Below are positions 1 through 7,124 of a DNA stretch of 20,375 nucleotides, piece by piece; within the stretch, counting starts at the first letter, position 1, and every line of letters begins with the position of its first letter. Made by a program: the position numbers and the translations under genes. Location of the stretch: contig JBBSHS010000044.1 of the NCBI GenBank assembly GCA_038232515.1, forward strand, positions 1 through 20,375, in the 5' to 3' direction. Source of the stretch: JBBSHS01 sp038232515 (GTDB lineage: Bacteria; Actinomycetota; Acidimicrobiia; Acidimicrobiales; JAUJNH01). Below the pieces are notes generated by a model. That model saw only the letters and a program-made list of their open reading frames with translations, was not told the DNA's origin and searched no databases.

Positions 1-654
1 GCACCGCCCACGGCCTCGACGCCGTGACGGGTCGCGGCGTGCACCACCATCTCGCCCCAGCCGCACCCCACGTCCAACAGGCGCATGCCCGGCCGCAGGC
101 CCAGCTTGCGGCAGACGAGCTCGTGCTTGGCCGCCTGCGCCTGCTCCAACGTCGCGTCGGGGTCTGTGAAACGGGCGCACGAGTACGTCATGGACGGCCC
201 CAGGAAGGCTTCGTAGAACTCGCTGGGCAGGTCGTAGGGGCGGGCGACCGCCTCCCGGTCCCGTCCCATCGAGTGCAGACTGCCGCGCAGGCGTGCCTAC
301 TCACCCGGTGGGCGCAGCGGTGGCCCGAGCACACCGAGTGAGCCCGCTGCTCGTATGGCTTCCACCCACGTCCTCCAACCCAGCGCCAGATCAGGGGACG
401 CCAAGGCGATGATGCGCAGGGCACCGTGGAGGTCGCCCGGGATGTCGATCTCGCCCTGGACGTAGGCGCGGGCGAAGCCGAGCTCGCCGGGAGCGTAGAG
501 GATCCGCCGGAGGGCGTCGGGCGCGCATGACGACCGTCGGCTGGGCCCCTAGGTCTCCGACGGTACTCCCGTCCCACAGCTCTACGGCGAGCGGGACAGG
601 CCGACCGAGGAGGCCCTCGAAGAAGGGGCGGAGTTGTGCCGCGGCGGTGGCCAT
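1..654 (-). pseudogene. Broken cyclopropane-fatty-acyl-phospholipid synthase-like methyltransferase (partial)
   Basis: The product would be a SAM-dependent methyltransferase of the cyclopropane fatty acid synthase family, which modifies membrane lipid acyl chains. The ATG at 654 opens an N-terminal domain (MATAAAQLRPFFEGLLGR). Near 515-528 the reading moves to another frame, which continues with DALRRILYAPGELGFARAY. An in-frame TAG follows at 297-299. Beyond it, the same frame carries the typical family stretch PYDLPSEFYEAFLGPSMTYS (about 239-180) and the SAM-binding motif LLDVGCGWGE, and it leaves the window at base 1. The frame break is explained by losing one GC pair from a GCGCGC run after the ATG codon at 528. 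A sequencing error could explain one lesion, but two independent lesions favour a real pseudogene. An alternative is a shorter gene starting at the ATG at 269, but that would lack the N-terminal domain. The remainder of the gene lies outside the window. Confidence 0.75.
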
Positions 655-724
655 GTCCCATGCATATCCCGTCGCCGGTGGTGCGCCCCAGCCGCGGCAC
701 GGTCAGGGCCGGCCCGCCCCGTCG

Positions 725-2473
725 TCATTCGACCGTGAGCTCCAGCCAGCGGTCCTCGCAGGCCCTGATCGCCTCGTGGACATCGGCCAGCTCCCGGCCG
801 ATGCAGGCCATGGCGACGTGGTCGGAACCGGCGGCGGCCAGCTCCGCCTCCATGGCCGCCCGGCGCCGGCCCAGGGCGGCGATCTCCCGCTCGGTCTTCT
901 TGACGAGGTTGCGTTCGCTCGTCCGTCCGGGCCGTCGCCCACCCTGGCCCGGTTCGGTCCCTGGACGGGCGGGATCACCGGTCGGGCGCCCCGGGGACCG
1001 CCGACCGGTACCGGAGGCGGGCCGCCGGGCCCGCCGGCCGGCCTCCCAGGCGGGGTAGCCGCCGGGCACGGCGGCGGCGTGGCCGGCCCCGTCCAGGGCG
1101 AGGACCTCCTCCACCGTCCTCTCCATGAAGGCTCGGTCGTGGCTGACGACCACGAGGGCACCCGACCAGTCCTCGAGGAAGTCCTCCAGCGTGCGCAAGG
1201 TGTCCAGATCGAGATCGTTGGTGGGTTCGTCCAGCAGGAGGACGTTCGGCCGCTGGGCGAGGATGAGCAGAAGCTGGAGGCGACGCCGCTCCCCGCCGGA
1301 CAACCGGCCTATGGGGGCGTGGTAGGAATCGGCCTGGAACCAGAACCGCTCCAGCAGCCGGTCCTCCTCCCACCCCGCCACACGCGTCGGCCCGGCCACG
1401 GCGTCCCGCACCCGCTGGTCGAGGTCGAGCTCGATGCCGACCTGGTCGTGGTAACCGACCTTCACCGTCGGCCCCCGTTCGATGGAGCCCGAGGTCGGTC
1501 GGGCCAGTCCGGCCAGCAGGTCCAGCAGCGTGGACTTGCCTGCGCCGTTCGGCCCCACCACCCCCAACCTGGTGCCCTTGTCCAGCAGGAGGTCCAGCTC
1601 CTGGATGAGCGGCGGCCCGTCCGGGTGGGCGAACCCGGCTCCCCGTAACTCGATCACCTTGTCACCCAGCCGGGACGCCCCGACGCTGAGATCCAGGTCG
1701 CCGGCCCGGGCCGGCGCCTGCGCCCTGTGCTCGACCAGGGCGGTGGCCGACCGTATGTGGGCCTTGGGCTTGCGGCTGCGCGCCGGAGCGCCCCGACGGA
1801 GCCAGGCCAGCTCCGAACGGGCCAGGTTGCGCCTGGACGACTCGGCCCGGGTGGCCTTCTCCTCCCGGTCGGCGCGAGCCGCGAGGTAGGTGTCGTACCC
1901 GCCCTCGTGCACGTACCAGGCCCCCCGGTCGAGCTCGAGGATGCGGTTGGTGACCCGGTCGAGCACGTGGCGGTCATGGGTCACCAGGACCAACCCGGCC
2001 CTGCCGGCGGCCAGCCGGTCCTCCAGCCAGGCCACCGTCTCGAGGTCGAGGTGGTTGGTGGGCTCGTCCAGGAGGAGGAGATCACCTTCGCGGGCCAGCA
2101 GCTGGGCCAACGCCACCCGCTTCGCCTGACCGCCGGACAGGGTCGACACATCGGCGTCGTGCAGCTCGGCCAGTCCCAGGCGATCGAGGAGGGCGTCAGC
2201 CTCCCACCCGGTGCCCAGCGCCTGGCGCACCGTTCCCGGCGCCAGCACCGGCGCCTGGTCGAGGAACGCCACCCGCACCCCCTGGCCCACCCGCCGAACG
2301 CCGGTTGCCGGTTCGTCGACGCCAGCCATGAGCCGCAGCAGCGTCGACTTCCCGCAACCGTTGAGCCCGACGACGCCGATACGATCACCGGTCGATACGG
2401 TGAGGGACACGTCGTCGAACAACGGCTTGTCCGGCCGGCTGGCCGAGACCCGGTTCAGGTCGACGAGGATCAC
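725..2473 (-). CDS. uup: ABC-F ATPase, Uup type
   Basis: A soluble tandem ATPase of the ABC-F group, whose members act on ribosomes or, for Uup, on DNA/ribosome-linked processes rather than in membranes. From the GTG at 2473 it has 582 residues. The first ATPase has Walker A GLNGCGKST (about 36-44), signature LSGGQ (112-116) and Walker B LLLLDEPTNHLD (132-143). The second has GPNGAGKST (307-315), LSGGE (391-395) and LLLDEPTNDLD (412-422). The linker between them contains the Arg-rich stretch SELAWLRRGAPARSRKPKA that is typical of Uup. A Gly/Pro/Arg-rich spacer (about 478-520) precedes a C-terminal coiled-coil-like helical region (about 525-580), also as in Uup. The open frame runs further upstream to 2749, but that part overlaps zur out of frame and has no ABC-F similarity. 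GTG at 2482 is an equally possible start. It lies 61 bp after zur and may be read through from the znu operon. Its substrate is unknown. Confidence 0.9.
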   Translation of the reverse strand: MILVDLNRVSASRPDKPLFDDVSLTVSTGDRIGVVGLNGCGKSTLLRLMAGVDEPATGVRRVGQGVRVAFLDQAPVLAPGTVRQALGTGWEADALLDRLGLAELHDADVSTLSGGQAKRVALAQLLAREGDLLLLDEPTNHLDLETVAWLEDRLAAGRAGLVLVTHDRHVLDRVTNRILELDRGAWYVHEGGYDTYLAARADREEKATRAESSRRNLARSELAWLRRGAPARSRKPKAHIRSATALVEHRAQAPARAGDLDLSVGASRLGDKVIELRGAGFAHPDGPPLIQELDLLLDKGTRLGVVGPNGAGKSTLLDLLAGLARPTSGSIERGPTVKVGYHDQVGIELDLDQRVRDAVAGPTRVAGWEEDRLLERFWFQADSYHAPIGRLSGGERRRLQLLLILAQRPNVLLLDEPTNDLDLDTLRTLEDFLEDWSGALVVVSHDRAFMERTVEEVLALDGAGHAAAVPGGYPAWEAGRRARRPASGTGRRSPGRPTGDPARPGTEPGQGGRRPGRTSERNLVKKTEREIAALGRRRAAMEAELAAAGSDHVAMACIGRELADVHEAIRACEDRWLELTVE

Positions 2474-2534
2474 GCTCGCCACTATGGCGCGGATGCCCGT
2501 AAACCACTGCGCCGCCTCAGACGCCTGCGGATGC

Positions 2535-3011
2535 TCAGCGGCAGGTGGCGCACCGGCCCAGTAGGTCGAAGGTGTGGTCGGTGATCTCGACACCCTGCTG
2601 GTCGGCCACCGTCTGGGCCGCCTCGGCCAGCGCCCGCTCCAGCTTGGGCGACACGGCGACATCGGACACGGACCCACACCGGCCGCACAGGAAATGATGG
2701 TGGTGGCCGACCAGGTCCTCGGCCAGCTCGTAGTAGCCGTGGTCACCATGGCCCGCCACCCGGCGCAGGACGCCGGCCTCGTGCAGCACGGTGATGTTGC
2801 GATAGGCGGAAGAGGTGGGAACGCCGTGGGCGGCGGCGACCACCTCGGGCACGGTCATGGGCCGCTCGGCGGCGGTAATCACCTCCACCACCGAGCGCCG
2901 GCTGGCGGTGTAGCGCTGGCCCACGCCGGCCACCCGCACGGCCGCCTCGCGGTGCACGAGCTCGGTGTCGACGTCGGCTGCCGCCGGCGACCCCTGTAGC
3001 ACCGGTCTCAA
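2535..3011 (-). CDS. zur: Fur-family metal regulator, probably Zur
   Basis: A 158-residue Fur-family repressor that binds DNA when loaded with metal. A winged-helix domain occupies about residues 30-90, with the recognition-helix region SSAYRNITVLHEAGVLRRV. Metal-ligand motifs follow: HHHHF at 103-107, CGRC at 109-112 and CATC at 154-157; the two CxxC pairs are the structural zinc site of the family. The start is TTG at 3011, overlapping the znuB stop as TTGA, with a GGGACGAG purine stretch a few bases upstream; a later start is possible because the first ~20 residues are not conserved-looking. As the fourth gene of znuA-znuC-znuB-zur, with a Fur/Zur-like box in front of znuA, it is most likely a zinc sensor that represses its own operon. 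Assignment as Zur rather than Fur or Mur rests on the neighbours, not on a diagnostic residue. Confidence 0.88.
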   Translation of the reverse strand: MRPVLQGSPAAADVDTELVHREAAVRVAGVGQRYTASRRSVVEVITAAERPMTVPEVVAAAHGVPTSSAYRNITVLHEAGVLRRVAGHGDHGYYELAEDLVGHHHHFLCGRCGSVSDVAVSPKLERALAEAAQTVADQQGVEITDHTFDLLGRCATCR

Positions 3012-3898
3012 CGACTCGTCCCGACGGCGACGGTGGCCCCGGTAGCCGGGGATGGGGCGGTGCCAGGCGGGGCCGCCGCCCGCCGGGTGGACCGGAGCCG
3101 CAGGCGCGAGCCGACCAGGCGGGCCACCAGGTAGCAGCCGAAGCTGATGGAGCTGACGAACACGCTGACCGGGATGGCGCGAGTGAGGCTGATCAGGATG
3201 CCCCCGACGCTGGAGGCCAGGGCGATGACGACGGAGAGCACGACGACCATGCCGGGCCGGGCGGAGAGGCGCTGGGCGGCGGCGGCGGGGGTGACGACAA
3301 GGGTGAGGACGAGCAGCACGCCGACGACCTGTACGGCCTCGGCCACGGCGAAGCCCAGGACCACGAGGAACACCATGGAGAGCAGCCGCACGGGGACGCC
3401 GCGGGCTTCGGCCACCTCCGGGTCGACGCTGGCGAACACGAGGGGCCGGTACATGGCAGCCAACAGCAGCAGCGCCAGTGCCGCGCCACCGGCCAGAAGC
3501 TCCACCTGGGCGGTGCTGACCCCCGTGATGGTCCCGAACAACAGGTTGAAGGCAGCAGTGGCGTAGCGGCGGTAGAGGGACAGGAAGAGCACTCCCAGGC
3601 CCAGACCGAACGCCAGGATCGTCCCGATCACCGAGTCACGCTCGCGGTCGCGTAGGCCCAAGGCACCGATCAGGACCGCCACCACGATGCTGCCGGCCAA
3701 GGCCCCCTCGACCGGGTCGATGCCGACGACCAGGGCACCGGAGGCGCCGGTGAAGGCCAGCTCGCTGATGCCGTGCACGGCGAAGGCCATGTTGCGGGTG
3801 ATCACGAAGGGGCCGATGACGCCGGCCACAACCGCCACGACGGCGCCGGCGAGGAGGGCGTGGTGCACGAAGGGCTCGTGCAGGAGGTCCAGGAACAT
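3008..3898 (-). CDS. znuB: Zinc/manganese ABC importer permease
   Basis: Integral membrane permease of the ABC-3 family, 296 residues, forming the channel of a metal importer with the ZnuC ATPase and the ZnuA binding protein. It shows eight or so hydrophobic segments; the conserved early stretch NMAFAVHGISELAFTGASG (about 36-54) corresponds to the family pattern NxxLxxDxxSHAxLPG-like loop, and the region ATAAFNLLFGTITGVS is the usual mid-protein loop. Start ATG at 3898 shares its A with the znuC stop (TGATG), which indicates translational coupling; an upstream in-frame ATG at 3943 lies inside znuC and is unlikely. The C-terminal ~30 residues are Arg/Pro/Ala-rich, cytoplasmic by prediction and probably not conserved. 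Its stop overlaps the zur start. Zinc is preferred over manganese because of the Fur-family gene in the operon, but this is inference. Confidence 0.9.
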   Translation of the reverse strand: MFLDLLHEPFVHHALLAGAVVAVVAGVIGPFVITRNMAFAVHGISELAFTGASGALVVGIDPVEGALAGSIVVAVLIGALGLRDRERDSVIGTILAFGLGLGVLFLSLYRRYATAAFNLLFGTITGVSTAQVELLAGGAALALLLLAAMYRPLVFASVDPEVAEARGVPVRLLSMVFLVVLGFAVAEAVQVVGVLLVLTLVVTPAAAAQRLSARPGMVVVLSVVIALASSVGGILISLTRAIPVSVFVSSISFGCYLVARLVGSRLRLRSTRRAAAPPGTAPSPATGATVAVGTSR

Positions 3899-4809
3899 CA
3901 GCAGCCGCCGTGGTCGGAACCGTGGTGGTGCCCGGCACCGCACAGGCCCTCGTTGCTGGCGTCAGGGGCGCCGACCACCACGATGCGGTCCCGGACGCGG
4001 AGCACGTCGACCGTCGTGCCGTAGAGCTCGGACAAGGTGTCGGTGGTCATCACCTGCTCGGGCCGGCCCACGGCCCACCGGCCGTCCACCAGGTACAGGA
4101 CGCGGTCGACGAGCGGCAGCACGGGATTGATCTCGTGGGTGACGAACACGACGGCGGTGCCGGCTTCCCGCCGGCGGGCATCGATGAGGTTGCTGACCTC
4201 GTGCTGATGGTGGAGGTCGAGCGACAGAAGCGGCTCGTCGCAGAGCAGGATGCTCGGGTCGCCCAGCAGCGCCTGGCCGATGCGCAGCCTCTGCTGCTCG
4301 CCACCCGAGAGCAGACCGACCGGAGCGTCGGCGTAATCGGTGGCCCCAACCGCCTCGAGGACGTCGTCCACCCGCCTGCGGGCCTGACGGCTGGGCCGAC
4401 CGACGCCCCACCGGTGGCCGTCAAGGCCGAGACGGACCAGGTCCCGGCCCCTGAGGGGCAGGTCCCGGTCGAATGCCCGCTGCTGGGGGACGTAGCCGAC
4501 GGTGTTGCTGCCCCGCCTCGGGGGCCGCCCGCAGACGGTGACGGTGCCGGACGCCAGGCGGTTGAGCCCGAGCAGCACCCGCAACAGACTGGTCTTGCCC
4601 GACCCGTTGGGGCCGAGGACGGCCAGGAACTCGCCGCTGGCGATGTCGACCGTCAGCCCGCTCCACACCTCGCGCCGGCCCAGGCGCAAGGTGGCGTCCC
4701 ACAACTCTGCCGCCGGACCACCCTTCGGCGACGCCTGGCCGGCCGCAACCGGGCCGACTGGGAACGAGCGCCGGTCGTGAGCATCCACCGGTGACGACGT
4801 GGGCACCAC
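3898..4809 (-). CDS. znuC: Zinc/manganese ABC importer ATPase with His/Cys tail
   Basis: ATPase subunit of the metal importer, 303 residues from the GTG at 4809 (a second GTG follows immediately at 4806). Walker A is GPNGSGKT (66-73), the Q-loop is VPQQ (107-110), the signature is LSGGEQQR (167-174), Walker B is ILLCDEP (187-193) and the switch histidine is H225. The first ~33 residues before the ABC domain look unstructured. The last 15 residues are rich in His and Cys (CGAGHHHGSDHGGC); this tail probably binds metal and could sense or buffer cytoplasmic zinc, which is inference. The start is one base after the znuA stop (TGACGTG) and the stop overlaps the znuB start, so the three subunits are translated together. 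Confidence 0.92.
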   Translation of the reverse strand: MVPTSSPVDAHDRRSFPVGPVAAGQASPKGGPAAELWDATLRLGRREVWSGLTVDIASGEFLAVLGPNGSGKTSLLRVLLGLNRLASGTVTVCGRPPRRGSNTVGYVPQQRAFDRDLPLRGRDLVRLGLDGHRWGVGRPSRQARRRVDDVLEAVGATDYADAPVGLLSGGEQQRLRIGQALLGDPSILLCDEPLLSLDLHHQHEVSNLIDARRREAGTAVVFVTHEINPVLPLVDRVLYLVDGRWAVGRPEQVMTTDTLSELYGTTVDVLRVRDRIVVVGAPDASNEGLCGAGHHHGSDHGGC

Positions 4810-4810
4810 G

Positions 4811-5731
4811 TCAGCCTCCCAGGGCCTGGAGGAGAGCGGTGGCCTGGTGCAGCTGCCAGCTCTGGAAGCTCTGCTCGTTGCTGGGGATGGTCTCGCTCAC
4901 GCCCACCACGGGCACACCGTATTGGCGGGCCAACGCCCGGATGTGGTCGGTGACCGGGCTGGTGGCCTGACTGTTGCAGAGCAGCACCTTGACCGCCTTG
5001 GCCCGCAGGAGCGCCTCCATCTGCTGCACCGCCCGCGGGCTCGGGTCGTTGCCGGACTCGACGGCCCGGGCGAAAGCCTCCGGCGACGTGACCGACAGAC
5101 CGGCGGCGTCGAGCAGGTAACCCGGGACGCGTTCGGTGTAGGCCACCGGAGAGCCGACGTACCTGGCCTTGATGGTGGAGATGACAGCCAGGACCGGTTG
5201 CAGCGAGGCGTCGAAGCGCTCGGCGTTGGCCCGGAAGGCGGCGGCACCGGCCGGTTCGGCCTGCGCCAATGCCGAGCTGATGGCGTCGGCCACCTCGGCC
5301 AGTCGAGGGATCTGGTACCACAGATGGGGGTTGGCCTGGTCCCCTCGGGCACCGAGCACCGTGTCGATGCTGACCACAGCGCGCTCGGGGTGGACCGACG
5401 CCGCCAGCAGCTTGTCGACGAAGTCGTCGTAACTCAGGCCGTTGCGTATCACGACCCGGGCCTTGTCCACCGCGGCTGCATCCCGGGTGCTGGTCTCGTA
5501 GAGATGGGGGTCGGCACCCGGTTCCTTGATGATCGATGTCACGGCCGCCCGGTCACCGCCGATCTGCGAGGCGATGTCACCCCAGACGTTCTCCGCTGCC
5601 ACCACGGCGATCACACCCGGCCGGTTGGCCCCCGTGCCGGTTGCTCCCCCGCTTGGCAGAGACCCGCAGCCGCCGCCCAGCAGCACGGCGGTCACCGCCA
5701 CCGCCGCCCCCCGGGCGAGGGCGGAACCCAT
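4811..5731 (-). CDS. znuA: Metal-binding lipoprotein of ABC importer (ZnuA-like)
   Basis: Cluster A-I solute-binding protein (SBP_bac_9 family), 306 residues, capturing metal outside the membrane for ZnuB/ZnuC. The ATG at 5731 is set by a strong Shine-Dalgarno, GGAGGAA, ending four bases upstream. A signal peptide of about 21 residues ends in GGG before Cys22, which fits a lipoprotein anchor although the lipobox is loose. Ligand candidates are H76 (ADPHLYE) and H136 (NPHLWY). Where classical ZnuA/MntA proteins have a third His in an HDAFGY-like loop, this protein reads AYTERVPGYLLDAAGL, with E200 at the likely ligand place. There is no long His/Asp-rich loop. The metal (Zn or Mn) is therefore not decided by the protein itself; zinc is favoured by the operon. 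It is the first gene of the operon, behind a promoter with a Fur/Zur-like box. The open frame extends to 6241, but that part is antisense to wecB and not coding. Confidence 0.9.
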   Translation of the reverse strand: MGSALARGAAVAVTAVLLGGGCGSLPSGGATGTGANRPGVIAVVAAENVWGDIASQIGGDRAAVTSIIKEPGADPHLYETSTRDAAAVDKARVVIRNGLSYDDFVDKLLAASVHPERAVVSIDTVLGARGDQANPHLWYQIPRLAEVADAISSALAQAEPAGAAAFRANAERFDASLQPVLAVISTIKARYVGSPVAYTERVPGYLLDAAGLSVTSPEAFARAVESGNDPSPRAVQQMEALLRAKAVKVLLCNSQATSPVTDHIRALARQYGVPVVGVSETIPSNEQSFQSWQLHQATALLQALGG

Positions 5732-5781
5732 CAGTTCCTCCCTGCGTGGTGGCGGAGGCGGGAAATCGACCTGCTCACGCG

Positions 5782-5800
5782 GATAACGATAATGATTCCC
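5782..5800. promoter_or_regulatory. Fur/Zur-type operator in front of znuA
   Basis: The plus-strand sequence GATAACGATAATGATTCCC matches the classical 19-bp Fur box GATAATGATAATCATTATC at 15 of 19 positions, including both GATAAY hexamers. It is an unusually AT-rich patch in this genome, 50 bp upstream of the znuA start, and it covers the predicted -10 element. Binding of zinc-loaded Zur would therefore block RNA polymerase. The box is not a perfect dyad, and actinobacterial Zur boxes differ in detail from the E. coli Fur consensus, so the exact ends are uncertain. Confidence 0.7.
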
Positions 5801-5814
5801 AGCATTGGCGTCAA
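5786..5814 (-). promoter_or_regulatory. znuA promoter (-35 TTGACG, -10 TATCGT)
   Basis: On the minus strand TTGACG (5814-5809) is followed by a 17-bp spacer and TATCGT (5791-5786). The -35 matches consensus at 5 of 6 positions and the -10 at 3 of 6 (first two and last). Transcription would begin near 5780, giving a leader of about 50 nt before the strong Shine-Dalgarno and ATG of znuA. The -10 lies inside the Fur/Zur-like box. Confidence 0.6.
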
Positions 5815-5825
5815 GGCCGAAGGGG

Positions 5826-5841
5826 GACGGCTTCAGCCGTC
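5826..5841. other. Short hairpin in the znuA-wecB intergenic region
   Basis: GACGGC TTCA GCCGTC forms a perfect 6-bp stem with a tetraloop. It lies upstream of the znuA promoter and in the possible leader of wecB. There is no T-tract, so it is not an obvious terminator. It could be chance in GC-rich DNA, or a leader structure of the wecB transcript. Confidence 0.3.
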
Positions 5842-5942
5842 GGCCACCGCCAGACCATCGAGGCGCACCGCCGCGGTACGGTCGGGCGGTCGTGACGGGC
5901 GCCCACGCATCTTGTGACCCAGCAGCCACGACCGGCCTTCCT

Positions 5943-7124
5943 GTGCAGATCGCCGTGGTCTTCGGCACCCGCCCTGAAGCGGTGAAGCTGGCGCCCGTCA
6001 TCCATGCCCTGTCTGATGATCCGCGCTTCGTGGCGAGGGTCATCAGCACCGGCCAGCACCGCGAGATGCTGGACCCGGTCCTGGCCCAGTTCGGCATCGT
6101 GCCCGAGCGCGACCTGTCCATCCTGCGCCCGGGCCGGTCACTGACCGAGATGGCCAGCACCGCCCTGGCCAAGGTGGGCGGCGCCCTCGAGGAAGTGGCC
6201 CCCGACGTGCTGGTGGTGCAGGGCGACACGACCACGGCCATGGCCGCGGCACTGGCCGGCTTCTACAACAAGGTGCCCGTCGTCCACGTCGAGGCTGGCC
6301 TGCGCACCGGCGACCGCTGCTCCCCCTACCCCGAGGAGGTCAACCGGCGGGTCATCACGCAGTTGAGCGACCTGCATCTCGCCCCCACGGCCCAAGCCAT
6401 GGCCAACCTGTTGGCCGCCGGCGAGCCGAGGCACGACATCGTGGTGACCGGGAACACCGTCATCGACGCCCTGCTGTGGATGGTGCGCCAGCCGCTGTCC
6501 TACGACGACCCGGTGCTGGAGCACCTGGACGCCGACCCCCGCCGCCTCTTGCTGGTCACCACCCATCGGCGTGAGTCGTGGGGGCCGCCCATGGCCGCGG
6601 TGGCGAGGGCCGTGCGGCGCGTCGTCGACCAGCGGCCCGACCTCGTGGTCGTGCTGCCCGTCCACGCCAACCCGGCCGTCGCCGGGGTCATCGTGCCCAT
6701 CCTGGGCGGCTCGGACCGGGTCCTGCTGTGCCGGCCCCAGTCCTACGGCGCCTTCGCCCGCCTCCTCCAGCGGGCCCACCTCGTCGTCACCGACTCCGGC
6801 GGCGTGCAGGAGGAGGCGCCCAGCCTGGGCAAGCCGGTCCTGGTGCTGCGGGACAACACCGAACGACCCGAAGCCGTGGCTGCGGGGGTGGCCGAGCTCG
6901 TCGGCACCGACGAGGAAGCTGTGGTGGACGCCATCGACCGGCTCCTGGACGACGAAGCCTTGTATGCCCGCATGGCCCATGCCGTCAACCCCTACGGCGA
7001 CGGCAGGGCCAGCGCCAGGTGCGTGGCTGCGATCGCCCGGCTCGCCGGTCTGAGCGCCGAGCCCGTGACCGACTTCTTCGGCGCCGCTCCTGACACGGTG
7101 GCGGCCCGGGGTGGCCAGCCGTGA
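5943..7124 (+). CDS. wecB: UDP-N-acetylglucosamine 2-epimerase (non-hydrolysing)
   Basis: Interconverts UDP-GlcNAc and UDP-ManNAc in the cytoplasm, supplying ManNAc for cell-surface polysaccharides. From the GTG at 5943 it has 393 residues and begins MQIAVVFGTRPEAVK, the classical N-terminus of the family (usually 370-390 residues). Catalytic motifs are visible: QGDTTT with D95, HVEAGLRT with E117, PEEVNR with E131, THRRESWG with H208, and DSGGVQEEAP (284-293). The frame is open further upstream, and GTG at 5892 is an alternative start, but the extra residues are not family-like; no clear Shine-Dalgarno supports either. The stop overlaps the next gene as GTGA. The last 13 residues, after EPVTDFFG, are an extension past the normal family end, and a related tail (EPVADFLGP then stop) is found again after the HAD gene. 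The promoter probably lies in the 211-bp region shared with znuA. Confidence 0.93.
   Translation: MQIAVVFGTRPEAVKLAPVIHALSDDPRFVARVISTGQHREMLDPVLAQFGIVPERDLSILRPGRSLTEMASTALAKVGGALEEVAPDVLVVQGDTTTAMAAALAGFYNKVPVVHVEAGLRTGDRCSPYPEEVNRRVITQLSDLHLAPTAQAMANLLAAGEPRHDIVVTGNTVIDALLWMVRQPLSYDDPVLEHLDADPRRLLLVTTHRRESWGPPMAAVARAVRRVVDQRPDLVVVLPVHANPAVAGVIVPILGGSDRVLLCRPQSYGAFARLLQRAHLVVTDSGGVQEEAPSLGKPVLVLRDNTERPEAVAAGVAELVGTDEEAVVDAIDRLLDDEALYARMAHAVNPYGDGRASARCVAAIARLAGLSAEPVTDFFGAAPDTVAARGGQP
7041..7093 (+). repeat. wecB 3'-end repeat, copy A (inside wecB)
   Basis: This stretch encodes LAGLSAEPVTDFFGAAP plus one further codon of WecB. It aligns with copy B at 8974-9020: up to the TCGGC at 7077-7081, 34 of 41 aligned bases are identical with one single-base gap. 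A CCTGA follows in both copies. Differences fall mostly on positions that are silent or conservative in the WecB frame. Together the copies bracket the OSBS/NSAR-like gene and the HAD gene. Confidence 0.65.

Noticed and set aside
527..1648. 373-codon open frame on the plus strand
   Set aside because: Antisense to the Uup-type gene and the broken methyltransferase; no recognisable domain.
2474..2749. Upstream extension of the Uup-type frame
   Set aside because: It overlaps zur out of frame, and the added residues do not resemble ABC-F proteins.
5732..6241. Upstream extension of the znuA frame
   Set aside because: It is antisense to wecB, and the start at 5731 has a strong Shine-Dalgarno and begins a signal peptide.
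6138..6980. 280-codon Gly/His/Val-rich minus-strand frame
   Set aside because: Antisense to wecB; His-rich composition is the reverse image of wecB codons, not a metal-binding protein.
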